From: an uncultured Bacteroidales bacterium
Lineage (GTDB): Bacteria > Bacteroidota > Bacteroidia > Bacteroidales > UBA932
Assembly (NCBI GenBank): GCA_947167015.1
Contig: CAMVGM010000011.1
Span: forward strand, 1-53,030
DNA length: 53,030 nt
Direction: 5' to 3'
Part shown: piece by piece, positions 41,690 through 49,523 of the stretch
Layout of the letters: each line of letters starts with the position of its first letter
Position numbering within the stretch: the stretch's first letter is position 1
Translations under genes and position numbers: made by a program
Notes under the pieces: model-generated
Told to the model about the DNA's origin: nothing
Seen by the model: only the letters and a program-made list of their open reading frames with translations
The model's database searches: none

Positions 41690-41766
41690 TGGTAGCGGGA
41701 GTGGGTCACGATCCCACGACCTCCGGATTATGAATCCGACGCTCTAACCAGCTGAGCTACCCCGCC
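41690..41766 (-). tRNA. tRNA-Met (CAT), elongator type
   Basis: A 77-nt cloverleaf. Acceptor GGCGGGG pairs with TCCCGCT (G-U at both ends), D-arm GCTC/GAGC, anticodon stem TCGGA/TCCGG with loop TTCATAA (anticodon CAT), T-stem GTGGG/CCCAC, and encoded ACCA end. The GGCGGGGTAGCTCAGCTGG start fits an elongator Met rather than initiator or Ile(CAT). The T-loop is ATCGTGA, unlike the normal TTCRANN. Lies 19 nt behind tRNA-Gln and shares its promoter. Confidence 0.92.
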
Positions 41767-41785
41767 ATCGGGCCATAAAGCTTTG

Positions 41786-41856
41786 TTGAGATGGAAGGAT
41801 TCGAACCCTCACTGACAGAGCCAGAATCTGTAGTGCTACCATTACACCACATCTCA
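41786..41856 (-). tRNA. tRNA-Gln (CTG)
   Basis: A 71-nt cloverleaf without encoded CCA. Acceptor TGAGATG pairs perfectly with CATCTCA (U1-A72 as in glutamine tRNAs), D-arm GTGT/GCAC, anticodon stem ACAGA/TCTGT with loop TTCTGGC (anticodon CTG, reading CAG), T-arm GAGGG-TTCGAAT-CCTTC, discriminator A. Confidence 0.92.
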
Positions 41857-41886
41857 GTTTTCCCGCCCCTTGCGGTTTTGGGACTG

Positions 41887-41917
41887 CAAATGTACAACAC
41901 TTTTGCAAATTTGCAAA
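41887..41917 (-). promoter_or_regulatory. tRNA operon promoter
   Basis: Minus-strand TTTG (41914-41917), 19 bp, TACATTTG (41887-41894). The -7 ends 31 bp before the tRNA-Gln 5' end. Although ispF ends only two bases upstream, this shows that the tRNAs have their own strong promoter. Confidence 0.88.
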
Positions 41918-41918
41918 A

Positions 41919-42398
41919 TTATTTTCTCTCAATCAGGACAATTGCCCAAACTTCGCAGCCTTCGCGGCGTCCGACGAAGCCCAGACGCTCCGTCGTGGTG
42001 GCCTTGACGCTCACCCGGTCCGGGCTGATTCCCATCACTTCGGCGAGCCGGCTGCGCATCGCCCCGATGTGCGGGGCGAGCTTGGGCGCCTGCAGCGCGA
42101 TGGTGATGTCCGCGTTCACCACGGCCCAGCCGCGGTAGGCGGGAAGCGCCAGGACGGCGGCGAGCAGTTCGGTGCTGTCCACGCCCTTCCAGCGCTCGAC
42201 CGTATCCGGGAAGAGGTGGCCGATGTCACCGAGCGCGAGTGCGCCCAGCAGCGCGTCGCACAGAGCGTGGATGGCCACGTCGCCGTCGGAGTGCGCCACG
42301 AAACCCGTCTGCGAAGGGATGCGCACGCCGCCCAGCACCATAGGCAGGCCCTCCGCGAGGGCGTGCACGTCATAGCCTTGTCCTATTCTGAAGTCCAT
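41919..42398 (-). CDS. ispF: 2-C-methyl-D-erythritol 2,4-cyclodiphosphate synthase
   Basis: Cytoplasmic enzyme of the MEP isoprenoid pathway that cyclises CDP-methylerythritol phosphate, releasing CMP. 159 residues, the normal length. Motifs: GQGYDVHAL with zinc ligands Asp10 and His12, VAHSDGDVAIHALCDAL with a further His ligand, GDIGHLFPD, and KATTTERLGFVGR near the C-terminus. Divergent from the small membrane protein/mutL operon across a 41-bp spacer with two facing -7 elements. Confidence 0.96.
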   Translation of the reverse strand: MDFRIGQGYDVHALAEGLPMVLGGVRIPSQTGFVAHSDGDVAIHALCDALLGALALGDIGHLFPDTVERWKGVDSTELLAAVLALPAYRGWAVVNADITIALQAPKLAPHIGAMRSRLAEVMGISPDRVSVKATTTERLGFVGRREGCEVWAIVLIERK

Positions 42399-42405
42399 AT
42401 CACTG

Positions 42406-42433
42406 CAAATGTAAAGAAAAATGGTTACATTTG
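42406..42433. promoter_or_regulatory. Two facing -7 elements between ispF and the mutL operon
   Basis: CAAATGTA (42406-42413) is a minus-strand TACATTTG for ispF; TACATTTG (42426-42433) is the plus-strand counterpart for the small membrane protein/mutL operon. They form a perfect 8-bp inverted repeat with a 12-bp gap. Each ends 6-7 bp from its ATG, so both transcripts would be almost leaderless. -33 boxes are not obvious. Confidence 0.55.
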
Positions 42434-42439
42434 TGAGTT

Positions 42440-42736
42440 ATGGGATTATTTAATTTTTTCGGTGACAACGAGCACCGCGTATTCAATTACAAACCGATCT
42501 ATTACGACCCGGCGGAAGAGGAGCGCAAGCGCCGCTTCGGGGCCGTGGACGGCACGATGGAGAAGGAGAAGAAAGAAGGCACCTACGTGCCCGGCTCCTA
42601 CATCCGGGGCTCCTTCCGCGACGGCGCGCGCACGCGCACCCCGATGAAGCGGGTCCAGACCATCATCGGCATCATCTCGATGCTGCTGATCGTCGGCATG
42701 CTCCTGTACATCGCGAAATTCTATTCGCTGCTGTAA
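42440..42736 (+). CDS. Small conserved membrane-anchored protein upstream of mutL
   Basis: 98 residues: a charged N-terminal part (FNYKPIYYDPAEEERKRRFG, then a Lys/Glu-rich stretch) and one C-terminal transmembrane helix (about 75-95; IIGIISMLLIVGMLLYIAKF), so N-in or tail-anchored topology. I recognise proteins of this form, with YKPIYYDP, upstream of mutL in Bacteroidetes but know no function. Six bases separate it from mutL, and the following genes are also tightly packed, so it leads a four-gene operon. Confidence 0.82.
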   Translation: MGLFNFFGDNEHRVFNYKPIYYDPAEEERKRRFGAVDGTMEKEKKEGTYVPGSYIRGSFRDGARTRTPMKRVQTIIGIISMLLIVGMLLYIAKFYSLL

Positions 42737-42742
42737 GACCGG

Positions 42743-44530
42743 ATGGGCAAGTTGAAGGTCCTTCCGGCGCAGATCGCCAACATGATCGCCGCGGGCGAGG
42801 TCGTACAGCGGCCCGCGTCCGTGGTGAAGGAGTTGATGGAGAACGCCGTCGACGCCGGCGCCACGCAAGTGACCGTGGTCGTGACCGACGCCGGCCGTAC
42901 GCTCATCCAGGTCATCGACGACGGCTGCGGCATGAGCCCGGTGGACGCCGTGCTCTGCTTCGAGCGGCACGCCACCTCCAAGATCGCGACGGCGGAAGAC
43001 CTGGAAGGCATCCTCACCTACGGCTTCCGCGGGGAGGCCCTGGCGAGCATCGCCGCCGTGGCCGAGGTGACGCTCCGCACCCGCCGCGCGGCGGACGAAA
43101 CCGCCACCGAAGTGCGCACCGGCCCCCTCGGGGAGGTCCGCACCGCCACCGTCGCGGCACCCGTCGGGTCGAACTTCGCGGTCCGCAACCTTTTCTTCAA
43201 CACCCCCGCCCGGCGCAAGTTCCTGAAAAGCGACAACGTCGAATTCAAGCACATCCTCGAAGAGTTCACCCGCGTGGCCATCACGCGGCCTGACGTCGGC
43301 TTCAGCATCTCCCACAACGGCCGCGAGGTCTATGTCCTCAAGAAGGCCAAATCCCTGAAATTCCGCATCCTGGACCTGCTCGGCGGCACCGTCGCCGGGG
43401 ACGTCCTGGACCTCAGCGCCGAGACTTCCGTGGTGCGCGTGAGCGGCTTCGTCGGCCGCCCCGACACCGCCCGCAAGACCCTCGGCAACCAGTATTTCTT
43501 CGTCAACGGCCGCTATTTCCGCAGCAACTACCTCCACAAGGCGGTGATGAAAGCCTACGAAGAGATGATCCCGGACGGCGTCACCCCCGCCTACTTCATC
43601 TTCCTGGAAGCGGACCCGCACACGGTCGACGTCAACATCCACCCCACCAAGTCGGAGGTGAAGTTCGAGAACGACGCCGTCATCTTCCAGATCCTGTACG
43701 CCTGCGTCAAGGAGACGCTCGGACGCAACAGCTTCGGCGCCGCCATCGATTTCAACACCGAGGGCGCCGTGACGCTCCCCCAGCTGGGCAAGAGTTTCGA
43801 GCAGTACAAGGGCATGGTGATGCCCGCCATCGAGGCGGACCCGGCCTTCGACCCCTTCGGCAGCCTGCCCGACGCCAGCCCGAATGCAGGAAAACCCGCC
43901 CCCTACAGCAGCCACGTGGACAAGAGCGAGGACTACGGCCGCCTCTTCGAGGAGAAGACCCTCCCCAACGGCCGCATCCTCATTCTCCAGGGCAGATACA
44001 TCCTCACCCCGGTCGCGTCCGGCGTGATGATCGTGCACATCTCCCGCGCCCGGGAACGCATCCTCTACGAGCAGACCCTCCGCACCCTGTCCCGCCAGGG
44101 GCACGTCACGCAGACGGCCCTCTTCCCGGTCCAGGTGCAGGTGGGCGCGCCGCAGCGCCTGCTCTTCGAGGAGAACGCCGGCCTGCTGGGCGCCCTGGGC
44201 TTCGACATCGCCCCCTTCGGGAACGACACCGTCGTGGTGAACGGCGTGCCCGAAGGCTACAGCTGCGAGAGCGGCAAGGTGGAGCGGCTGGTCGGCGACC
44301 TCGTGTACATTTTGTCAGAGGACCGCGACGCGCTGCCGGAGATGATGCAACAGCGCCTGGCGGAGAAATTCGCCGCCCTGGGAGCCTCCCACGCCGATCC
44401 GCTGACTTCCCCCACCGAGGCGCAGCGGCTCATTGACACGCTTTTTGCAAGCGGGAACGCAGAACTCACCCCCGGCGGACGGCGCATCGTGAGCATCGTC
44501 GCCCTCGGGGACATCGACAAACGATTCTGA
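42743..44530 (+). CDS. mutL: DNA mismatch repair protein MutL (endonuclease motif degraded)
   Basis: Mismatch-repair matchmaker between MutS and downstream enzymes, 595 residues. The GHKL ATPase domain (1-330) is intact: IAAGEVVQRPASVVKELMEN, DDGCGM, TSKI, TYGFRGEAL and KSEVKF. The C-terminal dimerisation domain (about 400-595) should carry DQHA(x)2E(x)4E in nuclease-type MutL; here the site (432-443) reads HISRARERILYE, so the first Asp and the His are lost while the Glu-Arg-Ile-Leu-Tyr-Glu end remains. ATP-dependent functions should be kept but endonuclease activity is doubtful. One base separates it from the rhomboid gene. Confidence 0.95.
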   Translation: MGKLKVLPAQIANMIAAGEVVQRPASVVKELMENAVDAGATQVTVVVTDAGRTLIQVIDDGCGMSPVDAVLCFERHATSKIATAEDLEGILTYGFRGEALASIAAVAEVTLRTRRAADETATEVRTGPLGEVRTATVAAPVGSNFAVRNLFFNTPARRKFLKSDNVEFKHILEEFTRVAITRPDVGFSISHNGREVYVLKKAKSLKFRILDLLGGTVAGDVLDLSAETSVVRVSGFVGRPDTARKTLGNQYFFVNGRYFRSNYLHKAVMKAYEEMIPDGVTPAYFIFLEADPHTVDVNIHPTKSEVKFENDAVIFQILYACVKETLGRNSFGAAIDFNTEGAVTLPQLGKSFEQYKGMVMPAIEADPAFDPFGSLPDASPNAGKPAPYSSHVDKSEDYGRLFEEKTLPNGRILILQGRYILTPVASGVMIVHISRARERILYEQTLRTLSRQGHVTQTALFPVQVQVGAPQRLLFEENAGLLGALGFDIAPFGNDTVVVNGVPEGYSCESGKVERLVGDLVYILSEDRDALPEMMQQRLAEKFAALGASHADPLTSPTEAQRLIDTLFASGNAELTPGGRRIVSIVALGDIDKRF

Positions 44531-44531
44531 C

Positions 44532-45242
44532 ATGTCTTATTATTACTACGGCAACGAAAACCGGCGCGGAGGTTTCCTCTCGCAGTTCCCCCCGGTCACC
44601 AAGAACCTGGTCATCATCAACGTGATCATCTTCCTGGCCACCCTCGTCAACGAGGACTTCATGATCGGGACCTTCGCCCTCTTCTACCCTACCTCGCCTT
44701 ACTTCCACTGGTGGCAGGTCATCACGCACATGTTCATGCACGGCGGCTTCTGGCACATCTTCTTCAACATGTACACGCTGTTCATCTTCGGCTGCGTGGT
44801 GGAGCGGATCATCGGGACCAAGAAGTTCCTGCTCTTCTACTTCATCTGCGGGCTGGGCGCCGTGGCGCTCCACCTCGGGGTGCAGTACCTGCAGATGCAG
44901 TCCTACATGGAAGGGGCCGCGCTGGGCAACGCCGCCGCCCTCCAGCATATCACGGAGATCAAGATGACCCCGACCGTGGGCGCCTCGGGCGCCATCTACG
45001 GCGTGCTGATGGGCTACGCGATGCTCTTCCCCGAATCCAAGATGACCCTGCTCTTCCCGCCCGTGACGCTCAGCGCCAAGTGGATGGTGGTGGCTTTCGC
45101 CGCCATCGAACTCCTGACCGGCGTGACCGGCCTGGCGAGCGGCATCGCCCATTTCGCGCACCTGGGCGGCATGCTCATCGGCTGGCTGCTGATCCTGTGG
45201 TGGCGCAAGCGGGGCGTCCTGTTTGACCAGAACCGGATCTGA
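44532..45242 (+). CDS. Rhomboid family intramembrane serine protease
   Basis: 236-residue inner-membrane protease with about six helices (35-215) that cleaves transmembrane segments of other proteins. Signature elements: HGGFWHIFFNMYTL with the HxxxN oxyanion residues, VGASGAIYG with nucleophile Ser152, and AHFAHLGG with catalytic His210. The N-terminus (MSYYYYGNENRRGG) is Tyr/Asn-rich and cytoplasmic. Fits between mutL (1 bp) and tsaC (2 bp). Substrate unknown. Confidence 0.94.
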   Translation: MSYYYYGNENRRGGFLSQFPPVTKNLVIINVIIFLATLVNEDFMIGTFALFYPTSPYFHWWQVITHMFMHGGFWHIFFNMYTLFIFGCVVERIIGTKKFLLFYFICGLGAVALHLGVQYLQMQSYMEGAALGNAAALQHITEIKMTPTVGASGAIYGVLMGYAMLFPESKMTLLFPPVTLSAKWMVVAFAAIELLTGVTGLASGIAHFAHLGGMLIGWLLILWWRKRGVLFDQNRI

Positions 45243-45244
45243 CC

Positions 45245-45877
45245 ATGGACAGCACACCCATCATCCAGGAGGCCGTCCGCATCCTTCGCGAAGGCGGCGT
45301 GATCCTCTACCCCACCGACACGGTCTGGGGCATCGGCTGCGACGCCACCAACGAGAAGGCCGTCGCCCGCGTATTCGAAATCAAGCGCCGCTCCGAGGCG
45401 AAATCCCTCGTCCTGCTGGCCTGCGACCTGGACATGGTCGCCCGGCACGTCAAGACCATCCCCTCCATCGCCATCGACCTGGTGGAAGTGAACGACGCCC
45501 CGATGACCATCATCTACCCGGGCGCCCAGTACCTCGCCCCGAATGCGGTGGCCGAAGACGGCTCCGTGGGCATCCGCATCCCGCTGGTCCCGGAGGAAGA
45601 GGAGGAGGAAGCCCCCAGGAAGGCCGCCCCGAAGGGGAATCTGACCGCCGGCGCGTTCTGCCGCGAGCTGGTGCGGCGTCTGCGCCACCCGCTCGTGAGC
45701 ACGTCCGCCAACATCTCCGGCGAACCCACGCCGGGAAGTTTCGCGGAGATTTCCGAGGAAATCAAAGCAGCGGTGGACTACGTGGTACCGAAGCCTTTCG
45801 GCAACGGCGCCACGGGCCGCTCCTCGCAGATCATCAAACTGGGACTGGGCGGCGAAGTGGAGATCCTCCGGCCGTAA
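45245..45877 (+). CDS. tsaC: Threonylcarbamoyl-AMP synthase (Sua5/YrdC family)
   Basis: Cytoplasmic enzyme making threonylcarbamoyl-AMP from Thr, bicarbonate and ATP for the t6A37 tRNA modification. 210 residues with the YrdC fold: YPTDTVWGIGCDA, KRRSEAKSLVLL (Lys/Arg motif), PMTIIYPG, GIRIPL and STSANISGEP. A Glu-rich insert (PEEEEEEAPRKAAPKG, about residues 115-130) is unusual for the family. A YciO-type paralogue of unproven activity is the main alternative. Last gene of the mutL operon; its stop lies one base from that of rsmE on the other strand. Confidence 0.87.
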   Translation: MDSTPIIQEAVRILREGGVILYPTDTVWGIGCDATNEKAVARVFEIKRRSEAKSLVLLACDLDMVARHVKTIPSIAIDLVEVNDAPMTIIYPGAQYLAPNAVAEDGSVGIRIPLVPEEEEEEAPRKAAPKGNLTAGAFCRELVRRLRHPLVSTSANISGEPTPGSFAEISEEIKAAVDYVVPKPFGNGATGRSSQIIKLGLGGEVEILRP

Positions 45878-45878
45878 T

Positions 45879-46595
45879 TTACTGGCAATAAGATAGATAG
45901 ACGGCAGTCGCAGCGACGACCGCCGCGGTTTCCGTGCGCAGGCGGCTCTCCCCGAGCGATACCGGGATCCAGCCGTTCTCCCGCGCCAGCGCCGCCTCTT
46001 CCGGACTGAAATCCCCCTCCGGCCCGATCAGAATCATAAGCGGTCGTTCTGCCTCCGGCTGCAGAACGGAGGAAATCAACTGACGCGAAACATCGTCGAA
46101 GCAATAGCAGATGAGTTTCAGGGCATCGGCGGGCGCGGCGGCGATGAAATCGCGCACGGACTGCGGCTCGGCGACGGCCGGAATGGCGGCCTTGAGCGAC
46201 TGCTTGGCGGCGGACAAGGTGATGCGGCGCAGGCGCTCGGTCTTCAGGACCTTGCGCTCCGAACGCTCACCGATCACCGGCGCGATCACGTCCACGCCGA
46301 CCTCGGTGGCCTTTTCCACGAACCACTCGTAGCGGTCGATATTCTTGGTGGGGCAGACCGCCATTGTCAGGTGGTAGGGATGCGCCCCGAAACCGGGCTG
46401 CTCCTCCACCACGCGCGCCTCGGCGCCCCGGGCGTCGGCGATCTCCAACACGCAGCGGTACAGCGTCCCGCGGCCGTCGATCACGGAAACCTCGTCACCC
46501 GCACGGTGCCGCAGCACGCGCACGAGGTGGGCGGATTCCTCGGCGTCCAGCCGGACGCGGCCACCGGCGATATCGTCAGCGAAAAACAGTTCCAT
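45879..46595 (-). CDS. rsmE: 16S rRNA (uracil(1498)-N3)-methyltransferase
   Basis: SAM-dependent SPOUT methyltransferase that methylates U1498 of 16S rRNA. 238 residues: N-terminal PUA-like domain (1-75; HLVRVLRHRAGDEVSVIDG) and knotted domain with KNIDRYEWFVEKATEVGVD, KQSLKAAIP, LIGPEGDFSPEE and SLGESRLRTETAA. Starts 3 bp after the radA stop codon, so it ends the leftward operon that begins at the beta-barrel gene. Converges with tsaC with no room for a terminator. Confidence 0.95.
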   Translation of the reverse strand: MELFFADDIAGGRVRLDAEESAHLVRVLRHRAGDEVSVIDGRGTLYRCVLEIADARGAEARVVEEQPGFGAHPYHLTMAVCPTKNIDRYEWFVEKATEVGVDVIAPVIGERSERKVLKTERLRRITLSAAKQSLKAAIPAVAEPQSVRDFIAAAPADALKLICYCFDDVSRQLISSVLQPEAERPLMILIGPEGDFSPEEAALARENGWIPVSLGESRLRTETAAVVAATAVYLSYCQ

Positions 46596-46598
46596 ACG

Positions 46599-47969
46599 CT
46601 ATTTGAACAGGGCTTTCACCAGGGCGGGCACGTCGGCCACTTTCACGACGCGTATGCCCTCCGGCTTCACCTCAACCTTGGCGAAGGAAGATACGAAGAT
46701 GCGCTTGTAACCCAGCCGGGCGGCTTCCTGCACGCGACGGTCCACCTGACCGACGGGACGGATCTCGCCGCTCAGGCCCACCTCGCCGGCGAAGCACACG
46801 TCCGACGGGATGGCGAAATCGAAATTGGACGACAGCACGGCGCACACCACGGCCAGGTCCACCGCCGGATCGCTGACCTTCAGGCCGCCGGCCATGTTCA
46901 GGAAGACGTCCTTGGCGCCCAGGTGGAAGCCGGCGCGCTTCTCCAGCACCGCCAGCAGCATGTTCAGCCGCCGCACGTCGAATCCCGTCGCGCTGCGCTG
47001 CGCCGTGCCGTAGGCGGCGGTGCTCACGAGCGCCTGTACCTCGAACAGCAGCGGACGCGTGCCGTCCAGCGTGGAGGCGATCGCCACGCCGCTGAGCCCC
47101 TGCTCGTGCATCGGGATCAGCAGTTCGGACGGGTTGGCCACCTCCCGCAGGCCCGTCCCCGTCATCTCGAAGACGGCCAGTTCGGCGGTCGAGCCGAAGC
47201 GGTTCTTGATGCTCCGCAGGATGCGGTAGGAGCCGCGGTTCTCGCCCTCGAACTGCAGGACCACGTCCACGATGTGCTCGAGGATCTTCGGACCGGCGAT
47301 GAAGCCGTCCTTGGTGATGTGCCCGATCAGGATCACCGGCACCCCGCTCTCCTTGGCGAAGCGCAGCAGCGCGGCGGCCACTTCCTTGATCTGACTCACG
47401 GACCCCGGCGCGGAATCCAGGGTATCGGAATACATCGTCTGCACGGAGTCCACGATCATCAGGTCGGGCTGCATCGCGCGTGCCTCCTCGATGACCGTCT
47501 CGATCAGCGTTTCGCAGAAGATGGAGCAGTTGGCGTCGTCGCCGCCGAGGCGCCGGGCGCGCATCCCCACCTGCCGGGCGCTTTCCTCCCCTGTCACGTA
47601 GAGCGTGCGCAAGTCCTTGCTGCACAGGGGAATCTGCAGGCTGAGCGTGGATTTTCCGATGCCCGGCTCACCGCCGATGAGCACCAGCGAGCCCCGCACC
47701 ATGCCGCCGCCGAGGATGCGGTCCACCTCCCCCATGCCCAGGGAGATGCGGGCCTCCTGCGAGTCGTCGATCTCGTGCAGGCGCTGCGGCCGGCGGTCCG
47801 TCCGGGCCCCCTCGCTGCGGGCGCCGCCCGAGGCTCCGCCCTTCTTCGGCTCCACGGGAGCCTCCTTCATCGTATTCCATTCCCCGCACGCCGGGCAGCG
47901 CCCCATCCACTTGGGGCTCTCGTTCCCGCACGAGGTGCAGTAAAAAACCGTCTTTGCCTTCGTCGCCAT
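46599..47969 (-). CDS. radA: DNA repair protein RadA
   Basis: 456-residue RecA-like branch-migration ATPase used in recombination repair. N-terminal zinc finger (Cys11, Cys14, Cys25, Cys28), Walker A GGEPGIGKST (about 99-108), Walker B LMIVDS, the RadA-specific KNRFGS motif and a C-terminal Lon-protease-like domain (about 285-456; ARLGYKRIFV near its end). Cytoplasmic, normal length. A -7 element overlaps its upstream region, and rsmE follows after 3 bp. Confidence 0.97.
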   Translation of the reverse strand: MATKAKTVFYCTSCGNESPKWMGRCPACGEWNTMKEAPVEPKKGGASGGARSEGARTDRRPQRLHEIDDSQEARISLGMGEVDRILGGGMVRGSLVLIGGEPGIGKSTLSLQIPLCSKDLRTLYVTGEESARQVGMRARRLGGDDANCSIFCETLIETVIEEARAMQPDLMIVDSVQTMYSDTLDSAPGSVSQIKEVAAALLRFAKESGVPVILIGHITKDGFIAGPKILEHIVDVVLQFEGENRGSYRILRSIKNRFGSTAELAVFEMTGTGLREVANPSELLIPMHEQGLSGVAIASTLDGTRPLLFEVQALVSTAAYGTAQRSATGFDVRRLNMLLAVLEKRAGFHLGAKDVFLNMAGGLKVSDPAVDLAVVCAVLSSNFDFAIPSDVCFAGEVGLSGEIRPVGQVDRRVQEAARLGYKRIFVSSFAKVEVKPEGIRVVKVADVPALVKALFK

Positions 47970-47976
47970 AACGAAA

Positions 47977-47984
47977 CAAAAATA
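47977..47984 (-). promoter_or_regulatory. Possible internal -7 element upstream of radA
   Basis: Minus-strand TATTTTTG ends 7 bp before the radA ATG in the 28-bp gap, the largest spacer in this operon. No clear TTTG at -33, since that region is inside the phosphoesterase gene. Confidence 0.35.
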
Positions 47985-47997
47985 CGAAAAAAAGCCG

Positions 47998-48492
47998 TTA
48001 GTTCCGCGGGAGTTCGAAGACCTCCATCTCCTTCACCTCGCCCGCCTCAATCTTGAAGCGCAGGGCAGTGCGGACGATGTGCCAACCCTGGATGCCGGCG
48101 GCTCCGGGGTTGATATAGAGGCAGTTGCAGCGATGGTCCTGCATCACCTTGAGGATGTGGGAATGCCCGCAGATGAACACGTCGGGCTTGTACTGGTCGA
48201 TCAGCGCCTGCGCCCGGAGGTCGTAATGCCCCGGCGAGCCGCCGATGTGCGTCATCAGCACCTTCAGCCCCTGGACTTCCAGATACTGGTGCATCGGATA
48301 CTCGCGGCGGATGTCCTGCCCGTCGCAGTTGCCGGCCACGCCCACGAGCGGCTTGAAGGCCGCGATCGAATCCGCAAAGGCAAGCCCGCCGCCGAAATCG
48401 CCGGCGTGCCAGATCACATCCACGGGCTCCAGGAAACTCCGGAAGCCCTCGCTGAAAACCCCGTGGGTATCGGAAATCAGGCCGACGTACAT
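47998..48492 (-). CDS. YfcE/MJ0936-type metallophosphoesterase
   Basis: 164-residue cytoplasmic two-metal phosphodiesterase. All family motifs are present: GLISDTHG, WHAGDF, GNCDG, THIGG and ICGHSHI. Natural substrate is unknown; family members hydrolyse phosphodiesters such as bis-pNPP in vitro. It starts 5 bp downstream of galE and precedes radA by 28 bp. Confidence 0.92.
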   Translation of the reverse strand: MYVGLISDTHGVFSEGFRSFLEPVDVIWHAGDFGGGLAFADSIAAFKPLVGVAGNCDGQDIRREYPMHQYLEVQGLKVLMTHIGGSPGHYDLRAQALIDQYKPDVFICGHSHILKVMQDHRCNCLYINPGAAGIQGWHIVRTALRFKIEAGEVKEMEVFELPRN

Positions 48493-48497
48493 CGCCC

Positions 48498-49523
48498 TCA
48501 GGCCTTTCCGGCGAGCCGTTTCTCCCAGGCCCAGGCGGCGGCGAGGGTTTCCTCCGTCGTGCGCTCCGCCTTCCAGCCCAATTCACGCTCGGCCAGGGTC
48601 GGGTCGGCCCAGATGGCCACCACGTCGCCGGAGCGGCGCGGGGCGAACTTCCAGTTGAGTTTCAGCCCGTTGACCTTCTCGAAGGCCGTGATCAGCTCCA
48701 GCACGGACAGCGGCCGGCCGGTGCCGACGTTGAAGATTTCATACTCCTCTTTCATCCGGCCTTCGACCATGCGCGTGACGGCGCAGACGTGGGCTTTCGC
48801 CAGGTCCACGATGTCGATATAGTCGCGCAGGCAGGTGCCGTCCGGCGTGGGATAGTCGTTGCCGAACACGGACAGGCAGGCGCGCTTGCCCGCGGCCGTC
48901 TGCGTGATGAAAGGCACGAGGTTGTTGGGGACGCCGCGCGGCAGTTCGCCGATCAGCGCGGACGGATGGGCGCCGATGGGGTTGAAATAACGCAGCGCGA
49001 TGCCGCGCACCCCCGGATAGGCCTTCACGCTGTCGCGCAGGATGTCCTCGCACATCTGCTTGGTGTTGCCGTAAGGCGAGGTGGCCGGCTGACGGGGGGA
49101 CGCTTCCGTCACAGGGAGCTTGTCCGTCTCGCCATAGACCGTCGCGGAGGAGGAGAACAGCACGTTGCAGCCGCCCTTTGTCCGGGCCGCATCCAGGATG
49201 TTGATGAAAGACAGCAGGTTGTTGCGGTAGTACATCAGCGGCTCGGCCACCGACTCGCCCACCGCCTTGAACGCGGCAAAATGGATGACGGCGTCGATGG
49301 GGTACTGCGCGAAGAGCGCGTCCACGGCGGCCTTGTCGCAGAAATCCATCCGCACCAACGGCATCTGGCGGCCGAGGATGGCGCAGACGCCCTGGTAGTT
49401 GGTTTCATCGCAGTTGGAGAAATTGTCGGCGATGACCACGTCATAGCCGGCCTGGACAAGTTCCACGGTCACGTGGCTGCCGATGAATCCGGCTCCGCCG
49501 GACACGAGTACGGTCTTTTTCAT
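48498..49523 (-). CDS. galE: UDP-glucose 4-epimerase
   Basis: 341-residue NAD-dependent short-chain epimerase interconverting UDP-glucose and UDP-galactose, for galactose use and surface glycan building. NAD-binding GGAGFIGSH at residues 8-16, catalytic Ser/Tyr/Lys in LFSSSATVYG and SPYGNTKQ, ALRYFNPIGAHPSALIGE, and a C-terminal RSGDVVAIWADP. The true start is the ATG overlapping the CYTH gene stop (ATGA); the longer frame adds six residues from an alternative start. N-acetyl sugar nucleotides are possible additional substrates. Confidence 0.93.
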   Translation of the reverse strand: MKKTVLVSGGAGFIGSHVTVELVQAGYDVVIADNFSNCDETNYQGVCAILGRQMPLVRMDFCDKAAVDALFAQYPIDAVIHFAAFKAVGESVAEPLMYYRNNLLSFINILDAARTKGGCNVLFSSSATVYGETDKLPVTEASPRQPATSPYGNTKQMCEDILRDSVKAYPGVRGIALRYFNPIGAHPSALIGELPRGVPNNLVPFITQTAAGKRACLSVFGNDYPTPDGTCLRDYIDIVDLAKAHVCAVTRMVEGRMKEEYEIFNVGTGRPLSVLELITAFEKVNGLKLNWKFAPRRSGDVVAIWADPTLAERELGWKAERTTEETLAAAWAWEKRLAGKA

